Notes: generated from the letters alone by a model not told the origin. Positions 41,638 through 55,853 are shown, counted from the stretch's first letter. The stretch: DNA of 64,000 nt from Entophlyctis helioformis (GCA_025526915.1 JAHLKH010000075.1:1-64000), one strand, 5' to 3'. Made by a program: numbers and translations.

Positions 41638-44227
41638 ATGGCGTTCATGTCCGCAACGCAGCCCCGCCCAGCGTGCAGTGCGCCTGCAATCCGTGTTACG
41701 AGTGCTGCGAGTGCTGCCAGTGCTGCCAGTGCAGACAGCGCAGCCAGCGCAGACCGTGCAGACGGGCACGGCCGGCCTTTGCTGCCCGTGTCACTGCCCG
41801 TGTCGGTGCCGCAGCGCCCATCTGCTTCCGCACACGGCCTCAGCCCCATGCCATCGCCCGAGCACTCGCTGCAACGCCAAGGTCTGTACGGCCTGCAAGG
41901 GCACCACCAGGACCAGCACCACCAGCACCACCAGCACCAGGACCAGCATCTGTACCAGCACCAGCACCAGCATCAGCATCAGCACCACGGCACCACCCCG
42001 GAGACGCCGTCGTCCATGGCCACGCCGTCGGCACGCAGCCTGCCGGCCAGCACGCCGGCCATGCTGGAGGCTGTCCTGCCCACCACAAGCAACTCATCGT
42101 CTGTGTCGTCTGTGTCGTCGTCGTCGTCCTTGTCTGCACACCACGGCCCTGCACTTGCCGCCCATCTCCAACAGCCGCCATCGTGCCAACCGACCGGAAC
42201 GGCTGCCAACGTCAACGTCAACGTCAACGCCACCGCCAACTCCAACACCATCAAGACCAGCCGGCAAGCACCGCCGATGGACAGCACCGCAAGCAGCTCG
42301 GCCAGCACGGCTGCAGCCTCGCCTGTTCTCCAGCCACCCCACCAGCAGCAGACGCCCCAACAGCAACCAGCATCCGCAGTGCTTCCGCCCGTCATTGAGC
42401 TGCCAGGTACGATCCACGCTTCACGGCCCAGCAGACGACGACCGTCGACTGTGGTGTCTCATTCGCTGGCTGTCTCGCCTGGTGTCTCACAGCAGCAGCA
42501 GCAGCAGCAGGAGTCGACTAACACCACATGCCCTGTCTCACGCCCATGCATGTCCCACGCACGCACGCACGCACGCACGCAGAGTACTTCCACCTGTGCT
42601 CGTCCGAGCACCTCATCAGCCTGATTGCCGACATGCTCGGACGCCTGGTCTCGCACAACGACCAGATCCCGCTCGCCGCCAGCAACCTGACCCGCTTCCA
42701 CTCGCGCGCCCCGCCGGCCATCTCCATCTCCGACGTGAGTCTGCCTGTCTCACGCTGTTGCTGCCGGCTGTCTCTCGCTGGCTGGCTGTCTCTTGCTGGC
42801 TGCCTGTCTGCCTATCCTTGCTTCAGCCCCATCCCCCTGCTGTCCGTCGCTTGCCGCCGACGCAGAGCCACCCACCCACCCACCGCCGACCCGACCCGCA
42901 AGCTTATCCGGCCAGGCTCTCCTCGCTCGTCACCTGGCTGGGCTGCTCTGCCACTTTGCCCCCCTTTGCGCTCTTTGCGCTCTGCCACTTTGCCGTGCGC
43001 GACGTGGCACCTGTGATGTGTCCCGTCGGCGCGAACCCGAGCCAGTCGTTCGAGGCCGTGCTGCTCTGCACTGGCTCTGCACTGGCTCTATAGAGCCGCG
43101 TGCGTGTCACGTGCACACCGCGTGCTTGTCCGCGTGCTCCAATCAGCGCGTCGCAATCCCCAACGTGCTCCTGGCTCTGCCTGTGGCGACCCCTCCTTCT
43201 GCTATCGTGCTGCCCGTACCCGTCGATGCTTGCGCAGCTCTTGGCCCAGCCGATCGTGCGCGTGCTCGTGCGTGTGCTCGTGCCCGTTCTTGTGCTGACC
43301 CGAATCCTCCTTGTCCCCCCTCGCCATCTCCAGTACTTGCGTCGTATCGTCAAGTATGCCGCCGTCGAGCGCATCTGCCTCCTCACCCTGCTCATCTACA
43401 TCGACCGGGTCTGCGAGCGCCACCCCCTGTTCACCATCTCCAGCCTGACCGTGCACCGCTTCGTCATCACCGCCATCACCTGTGCCTGCAAGGCCATCTG
43501 CGACGTCTACCTGGCAAACTCCATGTACGGCCGCGTCGGCGGCATCACCACAAAGGAACTCAACATCCTCGAGGTCGAGTTCCTGTTCCTCATCGACTGG
43601 GACCTGCGCACAGAGGTCGACGACCTGCAGAACTACTACGTCAACCTCGTGCGCCAGCACCCGCGCTTCTCCCGCATGGTCTACAGGGCTCCGCCCGTCG
43701 ATGCTGCCTCGCACGTCATGCAGCGCCACCCCTCCACACAGTACCGCAGCTCAGGCAGCCTCCATGCCTCGGAGGAGGCTTCTCGGCCCGCTTCGCACAC
43801 CAACGACGCCGCTCTGATGCGCTGCGAAGACACACACCCCTCATTCTTCCAACAGCAGCAGCAGCAACAGCAGCAGCAACCTCACCTCGCCTCGTCGCCG
43901 TCTCGGACGTCCCCCTATCCGCAGCACATGTCCATTTCGCCGCACGTCCAAAAGATCGCTGCGCCTCCATCTGCATCTGCATCTGCTCCAACCCTGCCCG
44001 GCTTCCACCAGCTGCAGCAGCAGATCCTCCAGCAGCAACGGCAGCCCCAGTACGAGCAGCATGGACATGCTCTGAGCCATTCGCATGGCTACCATCCGTA
44101 TGCAGTGCCTGGCCGTGCCGGCATGTCGTCGTCGCTGCCGTCTGGATTTGCTGCCCATGCCATGGTCACGCCTGGATCGCGGCGGTCCTTGTCACCGAGC
44201 CGCTCACACGGACACAACGTCGACTGA
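41638..44227 (+). CDS. PHO80/PCL-type cyclin
   Basis: PHO80-family cyclins partner Pho85-like (CDK5-type) kinases in nutrient and polarity signalling. Exons are 41638-42406, 42583-42734 and 43334-44227 (604 aa, phases consistent). Residues 1-256 are low-complexity (Ser/Ala/His/Gln-rich, with Asn-Val repeats). The cyclin box spans about residues 257-400: LISLIADMLGRLVSHND, FHSRAPPAISISDYLRRIVK, LLTLLIYIDRVCERHP, TVHRFVITAITCACKAICDV, YGRVGGITTKELNILEVEFL and FLIDWDLRT. This is the Pho80 arrangement, with the characteristic FHSRxxPxIS and GGIxxxELNxLE elements. The C terminus is Gln/His/Ser-rich. Intron 2 (599 nt) is long for this locus. An acidic coding-like stretch follows the stop (44345-44549). 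Confidence 0.9.
42556..42582. repeat. (ACGC)n run forming an acceptor site
   Basis: Six ACGC units end directly in the CGCAG acceptor of cyclin intron 1. Confidence 0.85.
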
Positions 44228-44687
44228 CTAGACAGCAGCGACAGCGACACAGACAGAGCCCGCCGGGCCAGACGCAGACGCAATCCCAAGCTGAGGCTGT
44301 ATCCAGCCGTGCCCGACGAGCCGTCTGACTCTGGCCGTGGCAGTGGGTGGTGTCAATGACGGACATAATGGTGTGCATAGCGATGCGTGGAGAGGCGGCG
44401 ACGAGGACGACTTTGAGGACAGCGATGACAGCGAGACTCGGGGCGACATTGCGAGTGTCGCCTCGTCCGATGCTGCTGCAGATGGCTCGTTCAGCACTGG
44501 TGCTGGACTGGGCGTGGATCGCACGGGATCGGCGTGCATGTACATATGACTGGCTTGTAGGGATACCAATACAGACCTGTTGAAGCCTCCTTCTGCACGG
44601 CATGTGGACCTCGTGGTTTATTGTGACACTGCCGTTGGCATCGCTGGGATCATCTGGCATCGCCTTTGTCGACGCACCACCAACACC

Positions 44688-47600
44688 ATGTCCAAGGGCG
44701 GCGTGTCGCTGCCAGACATCCCGCTGCCGTTTGGCGACTTTGACGAGAAGAGCCCCATCAGTGCGTCCTGCCAGCAGCCTGCTCGCCTGTCTGCCCCTGT
44801 GCCTGCCCTTGTGCCTGCCTGCCCTTGTGCCTGTCCAGCCAGCCAGCCAGCCACGCCAACAATGCCTTGGCCCATCGCAGCGTGCTGGCAACCGCTCTCC
44901 ACCACTGACACACACACACTGACACACGCACTGGCGCACACACGCCCTGACAGTCCGGCTCTGGACGTTCGTCGTCTACTCCTTCCTCATCGTGCTCGTC
45001 GGCCTCTTCTTCCTCTTCTATCTGACCGCACCTTCACCCGAGTCTTGGCCTGGTTCATCTGCCTGTACACTTGGAGGCGATTCGGCATATGGCTCGACAT
45101 GGGTTCGTTCACGGCCTCGGCGCCTCTGCGGGTGCTCTTGCTTGTGCAGCAGCTCTTGCCTTCTGCATCCCATGTGCGCTGCCCACTGATCGCTGCCTGC
45201 TCCCGACAGGCTCGCTGACCGTCGCTCCGCTGAGTGGCAAGATCTTCTTCAAGAACGTCAACATCTACTCCAACAGCTTCGCTCTCAGTGTCCTCCAAGG
45301 CCATATCACCTTCCGCTACTGGCTGCGCTACCGCCCAAACACACAGCCGCGCATGCCGGACCTCTCCGACTCGGGCAAGTCTGTCCAGTGGATCTGCCAT
45401 GGCTCATGGCCCGTGTGGCTGACGCTTCCCATCGCCGCTCCGTGCAGGGATTGTCGGCCCTTCAACGCATCTGCGGATCAGAGTCGATGGTGTGGAGGGA
45501 TTCATCTACAACCGATCGTCTGCCTACGATGCGCTAGAGGCCCTGCTTCTCGGAAAGCGCAATGTACGCCATGCACGCGTTGGCTTCTGGTCTTGCTGGC
45601 GGATCGTTTCAAGGGACTAACCCTGCCAACCATTGCTGCAGCCAAACGACAGAGCTCCGACGAGTGGCATCAACAGCCAGATCCATTTCGTATCCCAGCC
45701 AGAAGTAAAGCCTCTCTTCAGCTGGCCATTCGAGATTGTCGGCTCGCGCGGAGCGATCCTTGTCGGCAACCCAGATCTGCCAAGCATTCTGACCGTGTCC
45801 TACCAAACCTTCTTTGGATTCTATTCTTACGAGCAGGTGCGCATTCATGCATTCATGCTTGCATGCGTGCAACACCAAACGCCTCATCTGCGACGGCTGA
45901 TCCAAACCGATGCATGGCAAACCAGAGCTTATCGGCCATCCAGAACAGGGTCCGCGTCAGACTCGATGCTCCCAAAGTGACAATCCGCCTCAATGTCGAC
46001 TACAAGGAGCCCACTCTCAACTACGCCGCCCGGCTTCGCGCCAAGGCGCAGCAGTCACACTGGTCGCAGTTCTTCCGGTCCATCTTCTACCCACCGCCTG
46101 ATCAAAACGACGGAGTGCCCATGTCCACGCCGTTGCAGTGGGAGGGGTTGCAGCGGTACCGCTCAGAGACTGGCTCGTCAACGGCAGATACATCCACCAC
46201 ATCCGAGTATGCCCAGGTGTCGCAGGTTGTCGACTGCAAGACCTTGGATTTCATGTACTTTTCCAACACTCAAGGTTGGCGATTGCTGCTGCCCATGAGC
46301 GAGCTGGCGTGTGCATCTCAAACCCGCACTCTAATAGCCCTGTGATGCTGCACAGATGGAACGCGTGGATGCGACATGGATGCCCAAGACGCCATCATCA
46401 ACTACGGTCCATGGACTCAGCGCCAGCGCAACATCCTTCAAGGATTCTTCTCGCCTCAGGCATATCGCGATAGACCTCCGCCGCCACCAGCGTCCGCCGA
46501 TGCAGACAACACATCCTTTCCCATCAACATCACTTTCCTGGGCAAGTCGGTGCTCAGGATCCCAACACGCGAGCCGTCTCAAGATGAGGACTTTAGAGAC
46601 GCGTCCGCACCCCAGACGGCTTTCCCAGAAGCCAAGCCCAACTCCAGTCCCCGTCCCTACGGATGGATCGAGGTCCAGTTTGCTCCAAACTCGCTCATGA
46701 CGATGCGGCTTCCTTCTGCTCCGGGACCAAACGGCTACCAGACGGCGTTTGGCATCACGTTCCTGAACGCAATTGTGACCACCAGCGTGAATCATCGCCC
46801 TTTTATCCTGGGCAAGAAGATCATGGTGTGTGACTGGCTACTGGCCGTGTCTGGACGCTTCGCTGTGCTGACCCTCTTGCTATGTGCTGCGCACAGATTG
46901 AGCTGATGCAGGCTGCCCCGCTGTCATGGAACGGACTGCGAGAATGGGAGATCAAGTGCACCTTTGCCGACTGCGACTTGTACCTGCTGCGCAACCACAT
47001 CACGCTTATCATGGACATTGTCAAGGACCTCAACTCTCTGCCTCCGCCGTCCATCGAGTACTTTGTGCCGTCCGTGTACGAGATCAGCTTTGAGTTTGTG
47101 AACCTCAAGACGTGGTTTAACCTGAACCCCATGAACGTCATCCGCCGCCACAACGATCCCGACGAGAACGGTTCGTTGGCTCTTTTGTTTGATATGCAGC
47201 CAGGCGTGAATGGCTGTTTTGATGACTGCTGACATCATGGCCTCGTTGGCACGCCAGAGTATCTGATCTTGACAACGCAGCGCGGGAGTCTAGCCGTCAG
47301 TCTCAGCTTTGAAAACTTCCAGCCTGACCACCGCATCGTCGAGATTTCTGGAAATGTAAGCCGCTCGCCGCCTAGCCAGCCTGCGGATCCGTTTCCAGAA
47401 TGGCTTGCGCTGACCCTCTTCTGCCGGGACTCGATGCGGTGCAGCTGCTGGATCTCGTTCTCACTAGCTCGTTCCCGGCTCGCCATGAGCTCAAGATGTT
47501 CCTCAAGAGCCCCTTCAACAACCTGCTCCTCACGTCAAGCCTGGGCATCAACGGCACGTATGTGTACCGTCAGGTCGTTCCAGGGAACCGCGACGTTCTC

Positions 47601-50600
47601 AGTCTCGAGTTCGAGTCCAATCCGAGCCATGTGAACGCGCACGGCCATCTGCTGCCCACGGTTCTGTCGCTGCTGCGCAACTACTTTGGCGACGCGTCTC
47701 GCTTCATGAGCCCCGAGGCGTACCAGCTGGGCAAGTTTCCCAAACCCATCAAGACCGACGACAAGAACCCGTTTGAGCTGCACTTTATGTGGATCGCGCG
47801 TGGCGTGTCCATTGTGCTGCCGTGCACCATGTACGGCTCGGCAGACAATGTTACCCTGCGGACCAACAACATCCAGCTGGATCTGCGCAACAAGGTCGAT
47901 GGCCAGGACATCCACGTCACTTTTTCGCCGCTGACGGCGGTCTGGGACGAGTCGTCGCTCACCGTCCGCGACTTGCAGCTGCACATCCAGCGGTTCCATA
48001 CGGGCCAGCCCAACTATGCCTTACTGCTCGCATCCTGGAACATTCACGTTGGCGAGATTCTGGGCGATATCCATCCAAAGTCGGTTGGCAAGCTCAGCGA
48101 CGCGGCGCAGTCGTTTGCGTACCACATGAACAATGCCCACCCCATGGTGCGCAAGTTTGTCGAGTCGCGCACCGACGCTCGCTCCTGTAATGTCATGGAA
48201 TGCACCGTCCGCAAGGTCGAGGTGTGCGCGCATCTCGACAATGTCATGACGCGCGTGCTGCTGCCCAACGGTCTCTTTGGCCACCGCAACAACTGCGTCT
48301 TTGAAAAGGGCAACCATACAGTCTTTCTGCATGTGCCGCTGCTGGTCATCTCGTCGCTCCACGTGCCCGACGCCAAGCAGTCGCGAGGCGTGCGGCGTGA
48401 CTATGGCGCCGAAGTGTTTCGTCTTGAGACGTCGGTCATTCTGGACAACAAGCGTGCCTTTGACGATGCGGATCAGCAGGCGCGGGACCAGTACGAGTTC
48501 CTGCAGGCGGGAGATGCTGCAACAGGCGGCCGCCTTTGGGCTTTGCTCAACCGAGCCGGCATCGGCAAGTTTAGTGCACCGTCGGTGCCGCCCACGTTCT
48601 TCTTGCGCATGCCGCTCTTTTTCCAGTCCGGCATGGTCGAGCACCCGCCAGAGACCGCGCCGGATCTGCACTCGGAGCCTGCCAATCTCCTTGGCCGTGC
48701 ACCCGCCTCCATGGCCGACATTCCGTACGCCGACCACCTGTCGCTGTTTGACATTGAGGGGCATTCCACTGCATCGGCGACAGCCGCGCCGTCATCGCAG
48801 AGTCGCCAGCCGGCCGCAGTGCGTCTGGTCAAGAGGCCCGACACGCAGCCGCTCAGTCTGCCCAAGGAGGCCACGAGCTACAAGGTCGAGAGCACGGTGT
48901 CGGCCAAGCCTGGCGAGAACCACTGGAGCGTCCGGTTCACGCGCCGCACAACGGTCGTGCTCACTCCGCTGAGCCTGCGCGCGGCTGTCCGGGCCTTGCA
49001 GCAGATGGTGTCGGATCAGGGCAGCCTCTCTGCCGACGACTTTGAGCGCACGCTGGACATCTTCCAGCGCCGCCATCGCGCGTCCATGCAAGCGTCTCTC
49101 CCGAGCTTCTCGTTCCTCCACGTCTACTCCATCCTCCTGTCGTCGCTCCATGTGCGGCTGGTCTCGGGCCTCGCCAACGGCCGTCGCACCACGTGCATTG
49201 TGGACATTGTTGCACAGTCCATGAGCGGGTCGGCCAAGATGAAGGAAGGCGCGTTCGTGCCTGGCCAGATCGAGTTACACCTCGGCAGCTTCGACTGCGG
49301 CATGCGCGTCAAGGAGACGCCGCAGTACGAGGCGCTCCAGATCCCTGGACTGCCGCCGTCGACGTGGTCTGCGCACGATGTCTGGCACAGTGTCGACGAT
49401 CCGGTCAACATATATCTCTCGGTCAAGGACGTCAACCTCACGTTCGAGATCGGCACTAGCCGCCGCAACATCCTGTCCGTGGCGAGCGTGCAGATCAAGG
49501 CCGTCGACGCGATTGTCGACGTGCTCGTGATGCAGATCCAGCTGTGGCGCGGGTACGTGCTCAATGTCGCCAAGGACTTTCAGGCACTGCTGCGCAAGCC
49601 GTCCAACGTCATGCAGCAGGCACTCTCGATCGTGTACATCTTCCAGGAGAACAGCGAGCTGAGCGGGATACCGGGTCCAGCGCATTTCGCCAACCTCGGG
49701 CTCGTTGACGCTGGCGATGACGCCGGGCAGCTGCTCGTGTTCCTGCGCACGGCCTGGAGCATCATCCGCAACTCGAAGCGGTTTGCGTTTGTGCGGTCCA
49801 AGGCCCCCGAGCTGCTGTCGCTGGGCGAGGGCAATCTCGGCACGCTCTGCAGCAACATTCTCCGCAAGTGGGGCCATGTGCCGACGAACGTGTATCCGGC
49901 GTGGTTCATGCGACTGCTCGATCCGGCCACGTACGCCGCGCCGATCAAGGCCCAGCAGGCGCCGCTTCCGTCGGGCGAGAGCCGGCTCATTGCCACCATC
50001 TCGTCTGCAGAGCTCATGGTGTTTGACGAGTCGGGCGAGCCCAATGCCATCACCATCAAAAACATTGGGCTGCAGCCGCGCGTCAAGACTGTGCTCATCA
50101 CGCTGGATAATGGGGCTGCTGTTGCCATGCCGACGGTCGTTGTCGAGCTCACGGTTGTGGCCCATGTCGAGTCGATCGAGACGCGCATCTATCCCAAGTT
50201 CATCACGTTTGTGCTGGCGTCGCTCAAGGACCGCAAACAGCTCATGGCGGCCCTTGCGCGACCTCCACAGACGCAGACACAGCAGGCACAGCCGACACAG
50301 CAACAGCAGCAGACACAGCAACAATCGCAACAGCAGCAGCAACAGCAACAGCAATTGTCGCCGCTGATCACCTTCGCCAGCCCGAATGCTGAAGGCTACT
50401 TTACGCTCGACCGCATGAACATGGATCGGCCGCCAGCCAGTGCCGCCATCTCCATGTCGGACGGCGCGAGCTTCGCCGCCGCGACAGGTGTCAGCAGCAC
50501 CATAAACGACTCCAACCGCACCGTGTCTTTCTCGGGCTTCCTCCAAGTCAAGCACATCCTCGCTGTCATCCAGGAGCGCAACGTGGAAGCACGCCTCCAG

Positions 50601-53600
50601 CTCGACGACGTCAACATCTGCGTCCAGACCGGCCACAACAGCAACGAGATAGCGTCGCCGATCCCGCACCCGCTTGCATTTTCCCTGTACGCGGGTATCG
50701 GCCACACGGGGCTCCAGCTGTGCGAGCGGCAAGCCGTGCTTGGCGCTGTGCAGAGCGACGTCATTCTGTCGCTGGATGTGGAGCGCGCGCGTATGCATGC
50801 CGGCCGCACGCGGTGGCAGTCGGACGAAATGTCCATGCTGCTGGTGGTCGACAAGGTGCTTGTGCGGCTGCCGCGCTCGCTCATCAAGATCCAGATGTTC
50901 TTTGACAAGCTGCGTGCAGAGGATATTCCGCGGTACAGCTCGGCGTTCCGTGATGCGGCCATGCCGCCCGCCATGCCGCCTGTCGCTGCGCAGCTGCCCG
51001 CCGAGACCCGCCGGTTCCAGGCGTTCCAGCGGATGCTCGATGTGTTTGTGGGCCATATCGCCGTCGAGTCCGATCTGCTGTCCAATTTCCGCTTCTCGTA
51101 TGAGCTGCATGATGCGACCATGTCCGTGTTGCTCCAGGGGTACTCGGAGCTGCTGAGCCGCACCATCTATCTGTACCGACTCAACAAGCAGCAACTGCTC
51201 TTCCCGGCAACGGCCGGCTCGTCGTCGTTGCCATTGTCGGGCACCCACGACGCGTTCCAGCAACGCGGACTGGTGCCGCTTCCGACATCGTTTGGCATCG
51301 GCACCATTGTGCACTCGCGGAGCGACACCATGATGCCGTGGAACGCGTCCTTTGATGGCGGCATTGTCCTCGAGAACATTGACGCGGTGCTCAACATCGA
51401 GGTGGTGGACCAGCTGCTCACCATGTATGCCGTCCTGGCGAGCGAGCTCAACGAGGTTGTGCGCGTGCTGTCGTTCCATTCCGAGCAGCGGCGGCGCATG
51501 CAGCGCAACGACGAGCTCCTCAGTCGATCGCAGCCTGCCCGCGGCACGTTCAAGTACTCGTACAAGGTCACCGTCAAGGACATTTCCATCTCGGCCGACT
51601 CGCCGTCCAACTCGGTTGTTGTCACGAGCAGCGTGCTCAATGGCTTCCTGACCAACCGCACGCCAGACTCGTCCAAGTCGGCGCTGCTGTGGAGTCTTGT
51701 TGCCGATGGCCTGTCGCTGTCGCTGCTGCAGCGGTCGACGAGCGGATACGTGCAGACGCTCGCATCCCTCCTCATTGACCTTAGCGTGCAGAACTGGAAA
51801 GCCACGCCGACGGAGAGCGGGGCAGAGGACATCGAGGACATGTACGACGTGACGTTCTGGAAGGTGCAGGCGCTCATGCAGCCGGTCGCGATTGGCAAGA
51901 TTGCAGACGTGACGTCGTTTTGGCAGTCTGCGCTCAGCCGGCGCAACAGCCTGCGCAAGGAAGAGCTGCATGAGATGCGGCAAAGCACGCGGTCGGTGAT
52001 TGACTCGATCGTGTCGTCTCTGCCCGAGGTGGCTACAGGCAGTGGCAGTAGCGGTGGCAGCGGCAGTGGCAGTGCTACCCCCGCCGGTGCTGGGGCAACG
52101 GCTGCTGCTGCTGCGGCTGCCAAGCTCCTGTCGCGGCCGCTGCGGCTCACGATCAACAGCCTGGCCGTCATGCTTCCCATCATGGACGATGCCAGTCTCA
52201 AGCACGACTGGACACGCACGGCGCAGATGGGGCCGACGGGCACGTCGACCGGCATGGCAGCCGCCGACCACGCCGACGCGCTGCTCATCCACCTGGCCTC
52301 GGCCACGGTCACGCGCAACGGCCAAGAGTCCCGCGCCAAGATCTCGCAGCTGTCGGTGCTGTTCGTGTCGCGCTTCAACCCGGCCAACGAGCGCGACTTT
52401 GACCCCGACAACCATTTCGCGCAGAACCGTGCCGCGCTGCCGCAGGTGCTGTTGACGCTCACCCACACGACCGGCGACGACGCCACGCGCGTCAAGATCG
52501 ACGCGGACATTGAGGGCTTCACGGTCGAGCTGGATGCGTCCATCTCGGAGAAGATGGGGCTGCTCATGAAGGTGTACCAAAAGGGCAAGAAAATGGTGCA
52601 TGCCGCCATGCCCGTGAATGCGGACGCAGAGACGGTGTCGCGGCTGCAGGCGATTGGCATGACCGTTGGCCGGCTGGAGAGCGCGCTCATCGATGGGTCC
52701 GGCTCGACTGTCGGGTCGGCCCCTGGCGTCGCATCGCGGACGGGGCTTGGGCTCAGTGGAGTCAGCAGCTCGAGGCCCTTGCCAGCCAATTGGAATTCTG
52801 GGCTGTACAGCTCGACCGGGTTGGCTGGATCGTCAGGCAGCGCAAGCACAGGCCCAGGATCTGGCGCGTGGACCGGATCGCGGTTTGGTGCTGGCAATGC
52901 ATCGGGTCCTGAGCGCGCCGCTGGCCCGGCTGCTCTTCCTGGCGTTGTGTTTGAAGTCGACGGCAACTTCAAGTTTGCGTCGGGCAGCATTCTCATCCGC
53001 ACGATCCCGCAGGCTGCCAAGGCCGCACGGTTCAGTCGCATGCAGGGCTCGGACGCGACTGGCGGATCGGTCGAGTTGGACCGTCTGCTCATCCCTGGCC
53101 TGACGCTCCTCATGCGCGGCGTCACGACGCTTGGCGGCGAGGGGCCGATATCGGGTGCACGGCTGCCCAAGGGTCTGCATCTCGAGCTGGTCATCCATCC
53201 GAGCGAGAACGTTCTCAATCCGAGCATTGTCGAGTTCTTTGGCGACCTGGCTGCCAATCTCAGCCGGCACCGCCAGAGTGCTGCTGCAGCGACTGCCCAG
53301 CGTCCGTCCGTCAAGCCGCTCGCGTCCATCATCAACTCGGAAGTCGCTGACCAGTTCGAGGCGGCTGCTCGCGACCAGTGGCGTGCTGGCTACACGGGCA
53401 CCGTCGACTACCAGCAGCACTCGGTCACGTTCCTCCTCCGGCTCATGCAAACACGCATCAACCTCAGCTGCCAGCCGTACGCCAAGGTTGTCTGTGCACT
53501 CAACCTCGACAAGGCGTCGCTGCTCTTTTCGTTTGTGCCAAAGAACCACATCACGGCGGGGCACCGGTACCTCTCGTGCACAGCAAGCATTCAGAACGCG

Positions 53601-55853
53601 CGCGGATCCCTGCGCCACATCTTCTCGCCCGAGGATTGCCTGCGTGCCGAGATCCCGAACCTGAGCTTCTCGGCCACGATCGACCAGACGGTCGGCAAGG
53701 GGTTAGCGCTGCTCACGACGGTCTCGGTGCCGCAGGTGTCTGCGCATCTCAACATGCGGCAGATGCAGGACTTTTTCATTTTCGCGCGGCTGTGGTTCCG
53801 CCGCAAGCCGCCGCAGGGCACGCCGCCGTCCAACTCGAAACGCAACTCTGCCATGAGCGGCGGGGTGGGCACGCGGCGATCGGTGTCGTACATGGATGGA
53901 TACGTTGCTGCACTTGGTGTCGCTGGCGGAGGCGGAGGCAGTCGGCCTGAAACGCCTGTCGCAGGTGTTGCGCCGCAGGGTCTGGATGCGGGTGCTGCGG
54001 GTACAGGTGCGGGTGCAGAAGCCTCGAGCGGGCCAACTGCGTCGACGGACCAGCCCAACTACCACGCGCTCATGTACCAGGACACGTTTGTGATTGCAGC
54101 CGTCATTGACAAGATTGACGCCGTGGCAGAGATGGGGCCGTCGATTGGACGGGCCTCGTTTGCACTCACGAGCCTGAATGCCGGGCTGGACCTTGCGAGA
54201 CGCGGACGATCTGCGCTCTCTCGACTGACACATGCGAGCGTCGCCAGCGTGCTCATCTCGGCCGAGGGTCGCCTAACTGGATCCGTGTCGCTCGAACGCA
54301 TCAAGGCTCTTGCAACGTCGATTGATCCGCAGGACTCGCCCAATGGCACGACGGGCACGAGCGCGTCGGTCACTGCCGAGCGCGTCGAAGCCAATCTGCA
54401 GTATCAGAACGAGCGGATTCTGATCCTTGAGATTCTGCCGCTCGCCCTCGTCGTCACAGACAGCTGGCAGGAAGCGCGGCTGCGGCTTTCGATCGACGGG
54501 CACATTGAGACGGTGCGGTTTGTCATGTCCAAGCACGCCGGCCCGCGGTGCATCCAGTTCTTCAAACGCATTGCCTCGTCTGTCCGCGACAAGGCGATGG
54601 CGGCAAAGATGCAGCTTGCGTCGCTCTCCATGCTGCTTCCTGACGGCACGCTGCCGTCGTCTCAGCTGTTCCGCAACCAGCAGCAGCAACAGCAGCAACA
54701 GCAACAGATGTCTGGAGAGCAGGGGTCGCTCAATCCAACGCTGGTCACGGTGACCATGGAGCCGCGATCCGTGTTCCAGTTGCCCAAGTTCGAAGGCGTC
54801 GTCGAGCTCACGACTCGCATTCGCGTCGACAGCTGCTTCGGCACCACCGCGCGCAACAATTTCCGCGACCCAGACTGCGCGCAGGTTTCGCTCACACGCC
54901 TCGAGATCTCGCTCACCGAAGTCCCTGTGCACATCGAGACGCTTGCCGAGAAGACGATCTTTGCGTTTGAGCGGCTTGCCATCAAAAAGTCGTCGCTCAA
55001 GGCCGTGTCGCAGGCCGAGGAGCGTATGTGGACCTCGTCGCAGTGGCTGACGTTCCTCAACGCGTCGGCTGGGTCAGACGTTGTGCAGTTCCCGCGCGTT
55101 GTCATGGACCTGAGCTCGCAGTCGGATCTGCTGCGGCACCAAGCCGAGTACAGCTTCCGCACGGATTTCGGCGGCCGCGTGTACGTTGCGCTCAACATTG
55201 GCCTGTACAAGTACCTGCTGGATCTGGTCAAGAGCTACATCAAGGCCGTGTCGAATCTGGAACAGGACGGCGAGGCGGTCGATGCGGCACAACAGCAGCT
55301 GCTCAAAAGCGGCGGGCCGCCTGGTGCGACTGCTGTTGCGACCGCAGCGCCAAGATCCTTCTCGCCAGACATTGCGCATGCGTCTGGGTCCCCGACTCTG
55401 AGCATCGGCGGTGCAGGTGGAACTGGCAGTGGCGGCCCGTCCGCCTGGTCGAGCCCGCCGTCCAGCCCGACCGTTCCGCGTCCATCAGCCCAGCGGCGGT
55501 CGTCCATTGTGCGTGTCACGCCGCGTCCCAAAGTCATGCTCCTGCGCACAGGCGAGCTGCGGTTCGAGCCGCAACTGCAGGTCACGGGCGATGCAACTCC
55601 GACGGAGCTTGTCGAGTCCCTTGGGCTCCACAAGGACAATATCCCCAGCATGCTGTACACGTATGTCACTGTCGGGCTCTCGGACTTTGCGCACCAGACA
55701 GGCAAGGTGTACCGGATATTTGCCATCAGGGCTTCCGAGGACGGGTTCGTGTCGCCCATGGAGAGTCTGCCGGATGGCTTCGACTCGCATGGACACGCCG
55801 ACGGCGACGACGACGAGGATGGCGTGCACATGGTCATGGCTCCGTATGAATAA
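44688..55853 (+). CDS. CSF1: CSF1-type bridge-like lipid transfer protein
   Basis: Csf1 (BLTP1/Tweek/KIAA1109 family) is a very long ER-anchored hydrophobic-groove protein proposed to move phospholipids at membrane contacts. Exons: 44688-44760, 44954-45102, 45210 to about 45381, about 45448-45563, 45642-45836, 45926-46274, 46356-46825, 46897-47170, 47258-47355 and 47445-55853. The last is an uninterrupted 8.4 kb exon; the total is about 3,400 aa. A single N-terminal membrane helix (FVVYSFLIVLVGLFFLFYL) is followed by SGKIFFKNVNIYS, GHITFRYWLRYR and VEGFIYNRSSAYDALEALL, all Csf1 hallmarks. One base is missing near 45025 (LTRTFTRV needs CCC), and the exon 3/4 junction is unresolved. Later parts carry polyQ, Ser/Gly linkers and a disordered C-terminal segment. 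Confidence 0.92.

Noticed and set aside
49275..52601. 1,108-codon open frame on the minus strand opposite CSF1
   Set aside because: The plus strand encodes conserved CSF1 throughout. High third-position GC leaves the antisense frame free of stops, and the translation is Arg/His-rich with no domain.
51167..53335. 722-codon minus-strand open frame opposite CSF1
   Set aside because: Another antisense shadow of the same exon, Ser/Arg/Thr-rich with no recognisable motif.
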